A stretch of DNA of 50,921 nt from Microcaldota archaeon (GTDB lineage Archaea > Micrarchaeota > Micrarchaeia > Burarchaeales > JAKAKT01), in NCBI GenBank assembly GCA_021813385.1, contig JAKAKT010000040.1, positions 1 to 50,921 on the forward strand, written 5' to 3'. Below are positions 26,762-36,900 of the stretch, in pieces. A model generated the notes under the pieces. The model was not told where the DNA came from. It saw only the letters and a program-made list of their open reading frames with translations, and did no database searches. Both the position numbers and the translations under genes were made by a program. The stretch's first letter is position 1; every line of letters begins with the position of its first letter.

Positions 26762-28510
26762 CTACACGCGATTCAGCATGCTGCTTGCAAGCCTTTGGGT
26801 AATTGCAACTGTTTCCAGGAATCTCGCCTGTTCCCTCAGTGCTTCACTCGCCCCCGCAGGGTCGGAATCCTTAATTGTTTCCGCAAGTTTTCCTGCTATT
26901 GAAGCAGCGTTTGCATTAACTATTCCTATCGAACTAATATGCCCGTCCACCAGATTCATATTGAGGTGTTCAAGGCCGGCCAGAGCCTCCCTGAAGGCAG
27001 CTGCCGCCCCGACAGGGTCCTTTAAAATCAAGAGGAGGTCTCCCTGCCTATCGAAAACATAGACTAGCCTCGGGAGTGGCTTATCTTGATCGTATTTTCC
27101 GAGAGGACCATACGTGTCAGGATTATCGCGCAGGCATGCACCCAATTTCCCGAGGGAATCCGCTATCAGCGACATGATTTCCTTCTCAGACTCTTTCCCG
27201 GAAATCTTGAACAGCTCGTCCAGGGCTTCTAATTTCTGTTCGAACAGCTTATAGGCCTTTCCAGGGTTTTGCTTGTGCTTCTGCGCCAGGTCCCCGAGCA
27301 CTTCTGCTAAGGTTCTGAGCCGTCCCCTCGCGGCAATAATCTCCCCTGTTCTTGTAAGGTCGTTATCAGGCACGCCGGACATCCAGTATTGCTTGTTTGC
27401 TTCGCTGTGGAGGGAGTTCATTTGCTTAAAAGCGTACACAAGATTAGTTTCCATCTTGTCGTCTAGGTTATCAGTTCCGATTTTGAACAGGGAGTCTATC
27501 AGTTTCCTACAAACCAAAATAGTCTCAATGCACGCTTTTTTAATTGTTTCTGGTTCTGCTTCTTGGGTGATAAGAAGGTTGACTCTTTCACTCAAGTCTG
27601 TGGCTGCGTTGTGGTAGCTATCGGTACCATACGTTTGAAGATGGAGAGAACCTCTAATCTCCCCGAGTTGAGTATACGCATCCCCGGATTTCATGTAAAG
27701 AAGTCCCCTGTGGAGTAAGTGGTTCGGGTTGTTGAATCCACGGTTGGCGGAAGCACCGTTCTCCGCAGCCAAGGCGTTGTCATAAGATTCGACTGCGTCG
27801 GAGAACTGTCTGAGTTTCATAAACGCGTCGCCCCGGTTCTCGCAGGCGCTTGCAATCCTGGATTGGAGTTCTCCCTTGTTGGCCTTTGCATCACGCACAA
27901 GCAAGATTCTAAGCAGCACGTTGCATTTCCCCCAGCATGCTGAGGAGTTTCCATATGCATCGATAAACTTCACTGCTGTTTCACTCTTGACTCCCTCCCC
28001 AATCTCTTCGTATCCGATTGCCGCAAGCCTGACTGATTCGGCTGCCTCTTTCACCAGCTCGACAGCGTTCTTTTGCATGGTTGCTGATTGAGATTTGTCA
28101 GTTTTTACTAAACCGTCGGAAAACTTCAATATCTCTTCGGCTTGCATATAAAGGGCCTCTCCGAGCTGCCGTCTCGACCAGGCGAGGCTTTTCTTGGTTT
28201 CAGTTGAAGTGGGATTCCGGGCCCGTTCTATCAGAACGAGCTTCAGGTAAGCGACGATTAGAGCTTTATAGTTCTTGGCAGCCTTTTCCCAATTCTCTTT
28301 CCCCATCGCATTGCCGGCCGATTGAGTTAGTTGGGTGACCATATCCTTCAGATCTTTCAGTTGGGCCGAAGTCGGGCTGTCTGGAAGCCTGTCTGTGAGC
28401 ACTAGTGTTCGTTTTCTTTCACATCGATTGTTGCTGAACCAAGTTCCTACGGCATAGCCAGCCCTTTGTAATCCATTCGGTTTCCTAACAGCAGTAGCAG
28501 TCCCATTCAC
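26762..28510 (-). CDS. Large helical-repeat (TPR-like) orphan protein
   Basis: Repeated helix pairs such as ENRGDAFMKLRQFSDAVESYDNALAAENG; YMKSGDAYTQLGEIRGSLH. Confidence 0.8.
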   Translation of the reverse strand: MNGTATAVRKPNGLQRAGYAVGTWFSNNRCERKRTLVLTDRLPDSPTSAQLKDLKDMVTQLTQSAGNAMGKENWEKAAKNYKALIVAYLKLVLIERARNPTSTETKKSLAWSRRQLGEALYMQAEEILKFSDGLVKTDKSQSATMQKNAVELVKEAAESVRLAAIGYEEIGEGVKSETAVKFIDAYGNSSACWGKCNVLLRILLVRDAKANKGELQSRIASACENRGDAFMKLRQFSDAVESYDNALAAENGASANRGFNNPNHLLHRGLLYMKSGDAYTQLGEIRGSLHLQTYGTDSYHNAATDLSERVNLLITQEAEPETIKKACIETILVCRKLIDSLFKIGTDNLDDKMETNLVYAFKQMNSLHSEANKQYWMSGVPDNDLTRTGEIIAARGRLRTLAEVLGDLAQKHKQNPGKAYKLFEQKLEALDELFKISGKESEKEIMSLIADSLGKLGACLRDNPDTYGPLGKYDQDKPLPRLVYVFDRQGDLLLILKDPVGAAAAFREALAGLEHLNMNLVDGHISSIGIVNANAASIAGKLAETIKDSDPAGASEALREQARFLETVAITQRLASSMLNRV

Positions 28511-28544
28511 AAAATCCCCTCCAAAACAACATTAAGCATGAAGC

Positions 28545-29201
28545 TCACTTGGCTCCCGGCGGGTTTATCGCGGCCGCCTCCTTCCTACTCATCTCCGCTG
28601 CCCTGGTCCCTGCGTTTACCGAAGAGGCGTATTTCCCGAGGTCGGAAAGCAAATTCATCTGCGTTGTAAAAGCGCAATAAGCCTCGTGGAAAGCGCTGCC
28701 AGCATCCTTGTTTTTCCCTTGCGCCAGGAATTCGTCTCCTGCGCTGTGGTAGTAATCTCCAGCCTCCATTTGGAATCCCTCGGCAAGCTCCTTACTTATG
28801 GTTTTCTTATCGTGGTTTTTCGTCGAGTTCGCGAGGGTGTTTAGGATGTCGGCGTGGACTGCTACCACATTAGCGAGCACGACCAGGACTTCGGGCGTGC
28901 ATTCCCTTGTGTAAAGTATCTTGGCCAGCCTCACCGCCTCCTTGATTTTGTCGGCTGCCTTTCCTGGCTTGTTCTCGTAGGAGTTGAGGTTCCAGGCGGC
29001 GTCCTTGAGAGCGGTGATTTTTTCAATAGCAGTATTAATCTGGCTGGGGGAAGGCCTCCTCTCTCTCACTACATCGTCAATAGCAAGTTTCGCATCGAAA
29101 ACCGGGGCAGGGCCGAGTTGGGCCATACCACTCATGAATGTCCTCACAGCTGGTTTTATCGATTTCTGCTCAGTTCTGGGACCCGAATATGCACGAATCA
29201 A
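28545..29201 (-). CDS. Helical orphan protein, likely co-transcribed with the downstream TPR-like gene
   Basis: TTG start preceded by GAGGTGA; helical composition (MEAGDYYHSAGDEFLAQGKNKDAGSAFHEAYCAF). Confidence 0.7.
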   Translation of the reverse strand: MIRAYSGPRTEQKSIKPAVRTFMSGMAQLGPAPVFDAKLAIDDVVRERRPSPSQINTAIEKITALKDAAWNLNSYENKPGKAADKIKEAVRLAKILYTRECTPEVLVVLANVVAVHADILNTLANSTKNHDKKTISKELAEGFQMEAGDYYHSAGDEFLAQGKNKDAGSAFHEAYCAFTTQMNLLSDLGKYASSVNAGTRAAEMSRKEAAAINPPGAK

Positions 29202-29245
29202 AATCTCACCTCTTGTTTAGCCTTTTATTATGTGCAAAACAGTAT

Positions 29246-30058
29246 TTAAAGCTTCGTATTTTGTTTAAGAAGCGATTTCTCGCGGATAGCCCACAGCACT
29301 GCAAGCGCAAACAGGGAAATCCCATAAGCAACGACAATTCCCGGGATTAGTCCATAAACCTGGCAGAACGTGTTCGCCGAGATGATGAACGCGAAAGCCG
29401 AGAAGGAGCCCAGCGGAATCGTCCTCATGAACTCGCGCATGAAGTCCGGGCCATGTTTGGAATGGAGTATTATGAAAGTTGAGGAAAAGACTGCTGGGAA
29501 GGTCCCGAACGCTCCCCCAAAGAGAGGGCCTGCGAACTTCGCGGTTATTACCGAGAGGGAGATGACGAACCCTCCGAAAAACGCTCTCGCAATGATTTCG
29601 TTCCTCTCTGCTTTTGGCTTATTCCCCTGCGGGTTGGGCTTGTTCGAGCAATCCACAATGTAGTAAAGGACGAGAAGGACGGGGAGATAGATGAGCGACG
29701 AGGTGAGGATTGCCTGCTTTGAAATCATTGCAGGAATTGCGAGAATTCCCCAAGCAAAAAAGGAGAGGGCGAGAGTCGGCAGCAGCGCCTTCCCGAACCT
29801 TCCCATTGCCAGGAAATAGACCGCAACGAAAAGGGTGGCTGCGGCCAACCCGAGTGGCATTGCATAGGTCGATTCGATTGCAGCCCAATCCCCCTGGGAC
29901 CAGGCGATGAACACGAGCGCTATCACGCTTGTCGAGGGCATTCCAGTTATTATCCCGCCGAGCCGCGAGCTGACTCGCTCCGAGATTAGCGTTGCCAGGG
30001 TGACAACTATCGCCCCGGTTATGAAAGACAGCAGGAGTTTGAGGTAGAAAATGTCCAT
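29246..30058 (-). CDS. Polytopic membrane protein, unknown function (DUF3147-like)
   Basis: Multiple hydrophobic helices; GGIITGMPSTSVIALVFIAW, FGGAFGTFPAVFSSTFII internal similarity. Confidence 0.8.
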   Translation of the reverse strand: MDIFYLKLLLSFITGAIVVTLATLISERVSSRLGGIITGMPSTSVIALVFIAWSQGDWAAIESTYAMPLGLAAATLFVAVYFLAMGRFGKALLPTLALSFFAWGILAIPAMISKQAILTSSLIYLPVLLVLYYIVDCSNKPNPQGNKPKAERNEIIARAFFGGFVISLSVITAKFAGPLFGGAFGTFPAVFSSTFIILHSKHGPDFMREFMRTIPLGSFSAFAFIISANTFCQVYGLIPGIVVAYGISLFALAVLWAIREKSLLKQNTKL

Positions 30059-30059
30059 G

Positions 30060-31706
30060 CTAACCCTTCAGCTTCGCCTGCTGCTTTTCCACCTGCTCAT
30101 CCGAGATTTTCGAGTAAAGGGGAGCAATATTTGTTATCGGGGTGCCTGGCTTGACGAGCTCGAGTTCGGCATTATCCCACTTTATTTGCTCAGGGGATAT
30201 GCTTAGCATTCCTTGAATCTTTTTTGAGCTGAACGGGAGCAACGGTTCTATTAATACTGCAAGGGCTGAAATCCCCCTTAAGCAGACATACAGGCAGTTC
30301 GAAACCTTCTGCCCGTCTTTCTCTTTCCAGGGCTCGCGCTCGCTCAGGTACCTGTTGAATTCTGCCGACAAGAAAAAGGCTTCCTCCTGGGCTTCCTTGA
30401 AAAAAAAGTTTTCGAAGTGGGCGGAGATTTTTTCCTTTTTCTTCCCAATTAGCTCGAGAAGCTCTTTGTCGCGGGCATCCAGGTTTTTCGGTTCGGGTAT
30501 TTTTGAGTCTGAGAGTTTCTTTGCGAGGACGAGGGTCCTGTTCACGAAATTTCCAAGGTTCGCGACCAACTCATTATTCACTCTAGCCTGGAAATCCTTC
30601 CACGCGAAATCAGCATCCTCAACCTTGTGCGGGGTGATTGCTGTCTCGTAGTAACGCAACAGGTCAGGGTCGAACTCTGCGAGGAAATCCCCTAGGGAAA
30701 CGAACCAGTTCTTGCTTTTCGAGAATTTCCTTTTCTCGAGATTCAGGTAGCCTCGGGTCGGAATCGCCGTGGGAAGGTTGAATTCCCCTGTTCCCAATAG
30801 CATCGCCGGCCAGAAGAGGAAATGGTGGTAGATGATGTCCTTGCCTATGAAATGGACCACTTTTGAGTCCGGGTTCTTCCAGAACTCGGCCCACTTGCCA
30901 GTGAATGCGACTGTCGAGCTGACATAGCCAATCGGGGCGTCGAACCAGACGTAGAAGACCATTCCCTTCTCGCCAGGGACAGGCACTCCCCAGTCCAAAT
31001 CCCTCGAGATGTCCCAGTCCGCCAGCCCGTTGTCTATCCAATTGACGACATAATTGACGACCTCCTTCTGGAGGTTCTCGTTGCCTGTGAGCCATTCCCT
31101 CAATTTCGGGGCGAATTTCGAGAGAGCTAGGAAATAGTGCCTGGTTGTCTTTGTAGCCGGGGGAGAGCCGCAGACGAGGCATTTCGGGTCCTGAATCTCC
31201 CCTGGCCCGAGGGCTTTCCCGCAGGAGTCGCAGTAATCCGAGTATTGGCCTTCCGCCTTGCAGTAGGGGCAGGTGCCGATGACGAAACGGTCGGGTAGAA
31301 AGCGCTTGCAGTTCTCGCAATAGGCCTGCGCAACCTCCTTTTGGTAAATGTAACCGCCTTCATTGAGCCTGTTAAAAAAATGCTGGGTCATCTCCCGGTT
31401 TTCCTTGCTGGAGGTTCGGTGGAAGATGTCCATTGAGAAGCCGAGCTTTTCGAACTCCTCCTTATCCTTGTCGTGGTAATGGCGGGCGAATTGCTCGGGG
31501 GATTTCTTTTCCTTTTCAGCTGAAGCAACAATCGGCGTTCCGTGCTCATCGCTCGCGCAGATGTAGAGGCATTCGTTCCCGATTAACCGCTGGTAGCGGG
31601 CGTAGATGTCTGCCGGAAGGTAGGTGCTCCGTATGTGCCCAAGGTGGAGCGGGCCGTTTGCATAGGGCAGGGCTGCTGTTACCAGTATTTTAGAGAAATC
31701 CAACAC
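30060..31706 (-). CDS. metG: Methionyl-tRNA synthetase
   Basis: ALPYANGPLHLGHIRSTYLPADIYARY, zinc knuckle Cys pairs, KFSKSKNWFVSLGDFL. Confidence 0.97.
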   Translation of the reverse strand: MLDFSKILVTAALPYANGPLHLGHIRSTYLPADIYARYQRLIGNECLYICASDEHGTPIVASAEKEKKSPEQFARHYHDKDKEEFEKLGFSMDIFHRTSSKENREMTQHFFNRLNEGGYIYQKEVAQAYCENCKRFLPDRFVIGTCPYCKAEGQYSDYCDSCGKALGPGEIQDPKCLVCGSPPATKTTRHYFLALSKFAPKLREWLTGNENLQKEVVNYVVNWIDNGLADWDISRDLDWGVPVPGEKGMVFYVWFDAPIGYVSSTVAFTGKWAEFWKNPDSKVVHFIGKDIIYHHFLFWPAMLLGTGEFNLPTAIPTRGYLNLEKRKFSKSKNWFVSLGDFLAEFDPDLLRYYETAITPHKVEDADFAWKDFQARVNNELVANLGNFVNRTLVLAKKLSDSKIPEPKNLDARDKELLELIGKKKEKISAHFENFFFKEAQEEAFFLSAEFNRYLSEREPWKEKDGQKVSNCLYVCLRGISALAVLIEPLLPFSSKKIQGMLSISPEQIKWDNAELELVKPGTPITNIAPLYSKISDEQVEKQQAKLKG

Positions 31707-31784
31707 CTCAGCTTAGAATTTGGGGGCTAAGATTATAAAAGAATGGGAAAAAGAAGAATTTTGTTGAGAGGAGTCCAGCCGTAA

Positions 31785-33269
31785 CTATATGCCCTGCTCC
31801 CTACGCCAGCGAGCTATTGGCGACAATTCTTTCAAAGCCTGAACAGCACCCGGGCTTATTTGCCCTTGTGTGGCATTAGCAACTTGGGCAGGGGCTTGGA
31901 CTGTTCCGAGTTCCCCTTTATACCTGGCGATTGTCTCTTTCACGCTCTTTATGGCAGTTCCCACTAGGAGGACCGGATTGCTCGTCCCGAGCTCGGTCAT
32001 TATCGCATTCACGACAGGGTAGCTCTTGTCCATGGCCTCGTAGATTGAATGGTATTTGGCATCAAGTTCCCCAAGCTTAGCCTCGACCCGTGCGATGAGC
32101 TGCAGTTTTTGGTCGCGGTTAAGTTCAACTGCTACTGTTTCGGAATGGGCAACTGCGGCGAGGCTTCCCTTTCTCACTTCCCTTCTCCCATTCCTCTCAA
32201 GGTCCGCGAATGTTATTTCAAGCCCGTTATGCATCCTCAAATCCATCTGCTCTACTTTTGCCCTTGCTTCTGCAGGCGACATCGGCGTGGTTAGCTCGAT
32301 TGCCGCTACTGCGAGTTCGTCTGCTTTTACCAGGTGCGTATGGACTGACAGATGGTCTTCTGAAACGACCATAGCGACTTTGGGATCGCCGTTGAGCTTT
32401 GTTCTCAGAGCGTCGAGCGCTGCCTTGAGCTTATCCCCCTCAAGCCCTTTCGCGCGGATGAAAACGAGGCAAGTGCCGGCCGGGAGCGTCGCGTCCTCTC
32501 TGGCTTTCTTCGGCTCAAGGACTCCGAGTTCTGAGTTCAATTGAGACACTGCTCCAAGCACCTCGTTTAGCGCGTCAGTGAAGCCAAGTGTCTGCTTAAT
32601 CGTGTCGTGTATGGAGACTTTGTCCGTAAGCTCAAGGGAGGCGGTGAGTCCGCTTATTATCGCCGGCATAATCATCAGCACGTCCCCGTGCCTGCTCTTG
32701 TCCTTGAACCAGGTGAATGGATTCCACGATGCTGAGGTGGCCCCTTTCCTCATCTCTTCGATAGCAGTTGCCAGGAGCTCAGCATCCCCTCTAAGCGCCT
32801 TGTATGCATCTGGCCCAAACTTCTCGACATCTGCTCTGAGCCTTTTTTCCGCATCTGCGAGATCACCGTAGGTAGCAGGAAACTGGCTTTCAGTTAGCTG
32901 TTCCAACAGGTTCCGAACTTTCGCATAAATGAGCATCAGCTTGGAGAAGTTGTGGGCCCCGTGGAGCTTTCCTTCCTGGCCCATGAGTTCCGAGGCCTGG
33001 TCGATAACCTCGGCGATTGCTTTTCTTGCGGCAATAGTCTTCTTGTCCTTTCCCGGAACGTTGACAGTGAGCTCGGGGTTGACTTCAGAATAGGCCTCCC
33101 TCATAAGCCTGACCACGGTGGCGAGCGACGAGGAGTCGACCCTCCCGCGTATGTCCTCTTTTAAGCCCTTGAACCCTCCCCTTCTCGTGAATGGGTCCCG
33201 GGTGTCCGGGATGAGTTCCGGTCTTCGGCTTATGGCCTGAATCATCGAACCTGATGTTGCTGTCGCCAT
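31785..33269 (-). CDS. Orphan protein (about 494 aa)
   Basis: Start taken at MATATSGSMIQ after GGAGGGGGAAT; ORF extends to 33416. Confidence 0.75.
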   Translation of the reverse strand: MATATSGSMIQAISRRPELIPDTRDPFTRRGGFKGLKEDIRGRVDSSSLATVVRLMREAYSEVNPELTVNVPGKDKKTIAARKAIAEVIDQASELMGQEGKLHGAHNFSKLMLIYAKVRNLLEQLTESQFPATYGDLADAEKRLRADVEKFGPDAYKALRGDAELLATAIEEMRKGATSASWNPFTWFKDKSRHGDVLMIMPAIISGLTASLELTDKVSIHDTIKQTLGFTDALNEVLGAVSQLNSELGVLEPKKAREDATLPAGTCLVFIRAKGLEGDKLKAALDALRTKLNGDPKVAMVVSEDHLSVHTHLVKADELAVAAIELTTPMSPAEARAKVEQMDLRMHNGLEITFADLERNGRREVRKGSLAAVAHSETVAVELNRDQKLQLIARVEAKLGELDAKYHSIYEAMDKSYPVVNAIMTELGTSNPVLLVGTAIKSVKETIARYKGELGTVQAPAQVANATQGQISPGAVQALKELSPIARWRREQGI

Positions 33270-33502
33270 ATTCCCCCTCCGTGCCTTAGAATGAGTAATA
33301 CTTTGTATCTCTTCTAGAATATAAATCTTCTTGGATTCCGGTTGCCATAACTGGCCAGTTCTTCTAAAAAACTCCGAATTCCGAGATGTGTGCCTTCGGA
33401 GGGGCTGAAACGGCAAAAAGAAGCCCTAAAACTACCCGGAATCCGAATTTAACCTGCAGTAGGGGAATTTCAAGCACCCTTTTATAAGTTCGGTTGCAAA
33501 GG

Positions 33503-33880
33503 GAGAACTTGCGTGGGAAAAAAGAGAAGACGAGAGATTATGTTCGCGGGGGGAATCAGGAGGACCAATTTGTGCTCGGGCACAAATGGTCCATTTTTGC
33601 CTTGGGGCAAAAATAGGACCCTGAAACTGAAGGGGCCGACAAGTGTTCGAGCACTTGTGGCCCATTTTTCCCATCAGGGAAAAATAGGGGGCGGAGCCCC
33701 CCTGCGGTTCGGGGGGGAACTTGCGTGGGAAAAAGTTTAGGAAGACGAGAGGTAAAGTTCGTTGGGGGGTATCAGGAATAGCCAGAACTGAAGGGGGCGC
33801 TCCCCCTGCGGTTCCAATTTTTCGCTCGAGCGAAAAATGGACCATTTGTGCCTTGCACAAATTGGTCGGCACTGGAAAGC
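33503..33880. repeat. Intergenic array of nested hairpins in two ~212-bp-offset related units; candidate structured ncRNA/mobile RNA element
   Basis: Direct repeat GAACTTGCGTGGGAAAAA…GAAGACGAGAG…GTTCG…GGGGGG(A/T)ATCAGGA at 33505 and 33717; hairpins at 33564-33590, 33591-33617, 33633-33663, 33662-33688, 33687-33701, 33814-33840, 33841-33866. Confidence 0.8.
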
Positions 33881-33927
33881 AAGGGTCCGAGAGTTTATAA
33901 CGGGCGAGCGAGTGAGTTGTGTTTGTT

Positions 33928-36900
33928 ATGGCCGAGGATATAACGCCGCATGTTGAGAGGTTCCGCGACTTCTTCGAGTCGAGCCCGAAGATTTCTGGGG
34001 CAATTGAGCTTGTTGCAATGAGCTACCCGGAGAAGAAGAGCTTCGATGTCGATTGCTCGGAACTCGGGAGATTCGATTTCAGGATTGCCGACTTCCTAGT
34101 GGAAAAGCCTGATGTCGGCATAGAGGCTGCAAGGCTTGCGGCAGCTGATTTGGGCAGAGATAAAGTGGAAGCGGGGGTAAAGTTCGAACCCCATGTCAGG
34201 TTCTTCAACCCCCCCAGAGAGAAAGAACTTTTAATCCAGGATGTCGGCTCGCTTCAGATTGAGAAGCTCCTCTCTCTCGAAGGGGTCATAACGAAGAGGG
34301 CCGAGGTTAGGCCCAAGGTCAAGGTCGCGGTCTACAAGTGCACCAAGTGCGACGCAGTCGTCAAGGTGCCGATGACGAAGAAAACCATTGTGCCTCAGGT
34401 GTGCGATGTCTGCAAGAGGAGGGCTCTCGAGCTTTCCGAAGAGGATTCATATTTTGTCGATTTGCAGAAGGGCGAGATGCAGGAGCTTCTCGAGAGGCTG
34501 CACGGGGGGGCCCCAGCAAGCCACATCGAAGTCTGGATGGAAGACGATTTGGTAAACACGGTTATACCCGGGGACACCGTCGAGATAACCGGGATACTTA
34601 GGATAAGGCCCCCGATTCCCGGAAAAGGCGGTGGAGACTCTTATTCCAAATATATTGATGTCATCCATATCCAGAAGGTCCAGCGGGAGTTCGAGGAGGT
34701 CGAGATAAGCAAGGAGGACAAGGAGGCCGTGATTGAACTCTCTAAAGACCCGAGGATTTTCGAAAAAATCGTCAAGTCGACTGCGCCGTCCATTTACGGT
34801 CACGATGAGATTAAGGCAGGGGTTGCGCTCCAGCTCTTCGGGGGGACCCCTGACAAGAAGCTGCCCGAGGGGGGGAACATCCGAAGCGACATCCATTTGC
34901 TGTTGATTGGTGACCCGGGAAGCGCGAAATGCGTAGATGGTGACACCAAAGTTGTTCTTGCTAACGGTTCCATTGAGAGAATAAAGGATATAGTTGAAAC
35001 TGAGCTCACAAAGAAGACAGTTGAACGAATGAGTGACGGAATTTATGCGAGAAGCAACCACGACGTATTATCGCTAGACCAGGACGGGAAGGTTGAAAGC
35101 GAAAAGGCCCTTGTGTTCTGCAAGCTTGAGGCTCCGGAACATCTTTTTAAGGTCAAGACGTCAACTGGCAGGAGTGTCACGACCACCCCCATTCATCCGT
35201 TTTTCGTTTTGCGCGACGGAGTCGTAAAAGCAATAAAAGCGGAAGACTTGAAGAATGGGGAATTTATTGCGACCCCGCGCATCTTGCCGGTAAAAGGAAG
35301 CTCGCAACCGCTTCCTGCAGTCAAGAGAGGAAAAACCAGCGCAAACCACATAAGGAATCCGGAATTCATTACTCTGGCTTTCGCGCGGATTCTCGGCTAT
35401 CTTACGGGCGATGGCTATGTGCGCAAGATCGGCACGTCGTATGAGGCGAGCCTCACAAACTGCGATGACCTATTGCTCGATGATTTTAGGAATTCACTCC
35501 AGTCTGAATTCGGGCTGAAGACAAGTTTGAAAATTGATAAGCGAAACGGCGTGCGAAGCGCTTCTGCTTTTTCGGTTGAACTGGGTGGCATCCTTGAGAG
35601 AATGGGGATGCTCGCAAATTCCCAGGAAAAAAGAGTGCCGAACGAGATTCTTAAAAGCCCCAACGATGTCGTGCGGGAGTTCGTCCGCGCTTATTTCGAT
35701 TGCGAGGGCTCGGTATCGAAAGGGAAAAGAGAAGTTTGCGTTGTTTCCTATAGCCGCGAGCTTTTGGAACAAGTTCAGATACTTTTGCTTAGGTTCGGGA
35801 TAATTTCACAGCTCCATGAAACGCATTCAAGGGCCACCAATTCGACTTCTCACGAGAAAACGGAATATTACCGGCTGCACATAAGCGGAGAGAATGTGAA
35901 GTTATTCTATGAACGGGTAGGTTTCGTTTCTGTTGAGAAACAGAGGAAATTGAATAGCAAACTGGCCGGCAAGGGCTTCAACACGAACATTGACGTGATT
36001 CCAAACCTTAAGAACATGCTGAGGAGCACTCGGCTTGCGCTCTCGATGAGCCAGTTTGACCTCGGGATTCCGAGGACCACATATCAGCATTTCGAGAGAG
36101 GGGACAGGAACCCGTCACGCGCTACGTTGCGAAAGATAGTTGATGCTCTCGAAAAGAAACTTCGAGGCATGGATTCAGCCCAAAAGACGATTGTGGACAA
36201 CCTGGCCCTTCTTGAGATGCTTGCGAACTCGGATATATTTTGGGATAAGGTGAAGGTTGTTGAGAGAGTGGAATCGAAAGATGAATGGGTGTATGACCTA
36301 CAGGTAGAACCTTCGCACAACTTCATCGCTAACGGGATGATGGTCCATAATACGAGGATTCTGCAGTATGTCACCGACCTCGCGCCAAAAAGCATTTATG
36401 TGAGCGGAAAAAGCGTGAGCGGGGTCGGGCTGACTGCTGCTGCCGAGAGGGATGAGCTCAGCGAAGGAGGCTGGACTCTGAAGGCGGGGGCTCTTGTTCT
36501 AGCTAGCGGCGGGATGGTTGCGATTGATGAATTCGACAAGATTGAGGATACGGAACGGGCTGCGATGCATGAGGTTATGGAAAGCCAGACCGTCTCGGTC
36601 GCTAAAGCCGGCATTGTCGCGAAGTTCAAGGCGAAGACTTCGATTCTCGCAGCAGCGAATCCCAAGTTCGGGAGGTTCGACACGAACAAGCTCCCTGGGG
36701 AGCAGTTCGACATTCCCAATACTCTTCTCTCCCGTTTCGACCTTATTTTCCCAATTAAGGACATCATGGACGAGGAGAAGGACAGGAGGCTCGCCGAGTT
36801 CATCCTTCGCTCGCACGAGGCGGCTGCCCTGAAAATCAACCTGCTCCAGAAGGATGAAACCATCATACCTCACGACTTGATGAGGAAATACATCGCTTAT

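Noticed and set aside
33503-33880. Possible CRISPR array, tRNA, RNase P RNA or SRP RNA at the repeat cluster
   Set aside because: Repeats are only two units with hairpins rather than regularly spaced direct repeats; no cloverleaf could be assembled; no recognised RNase P or SRP core motif was seen
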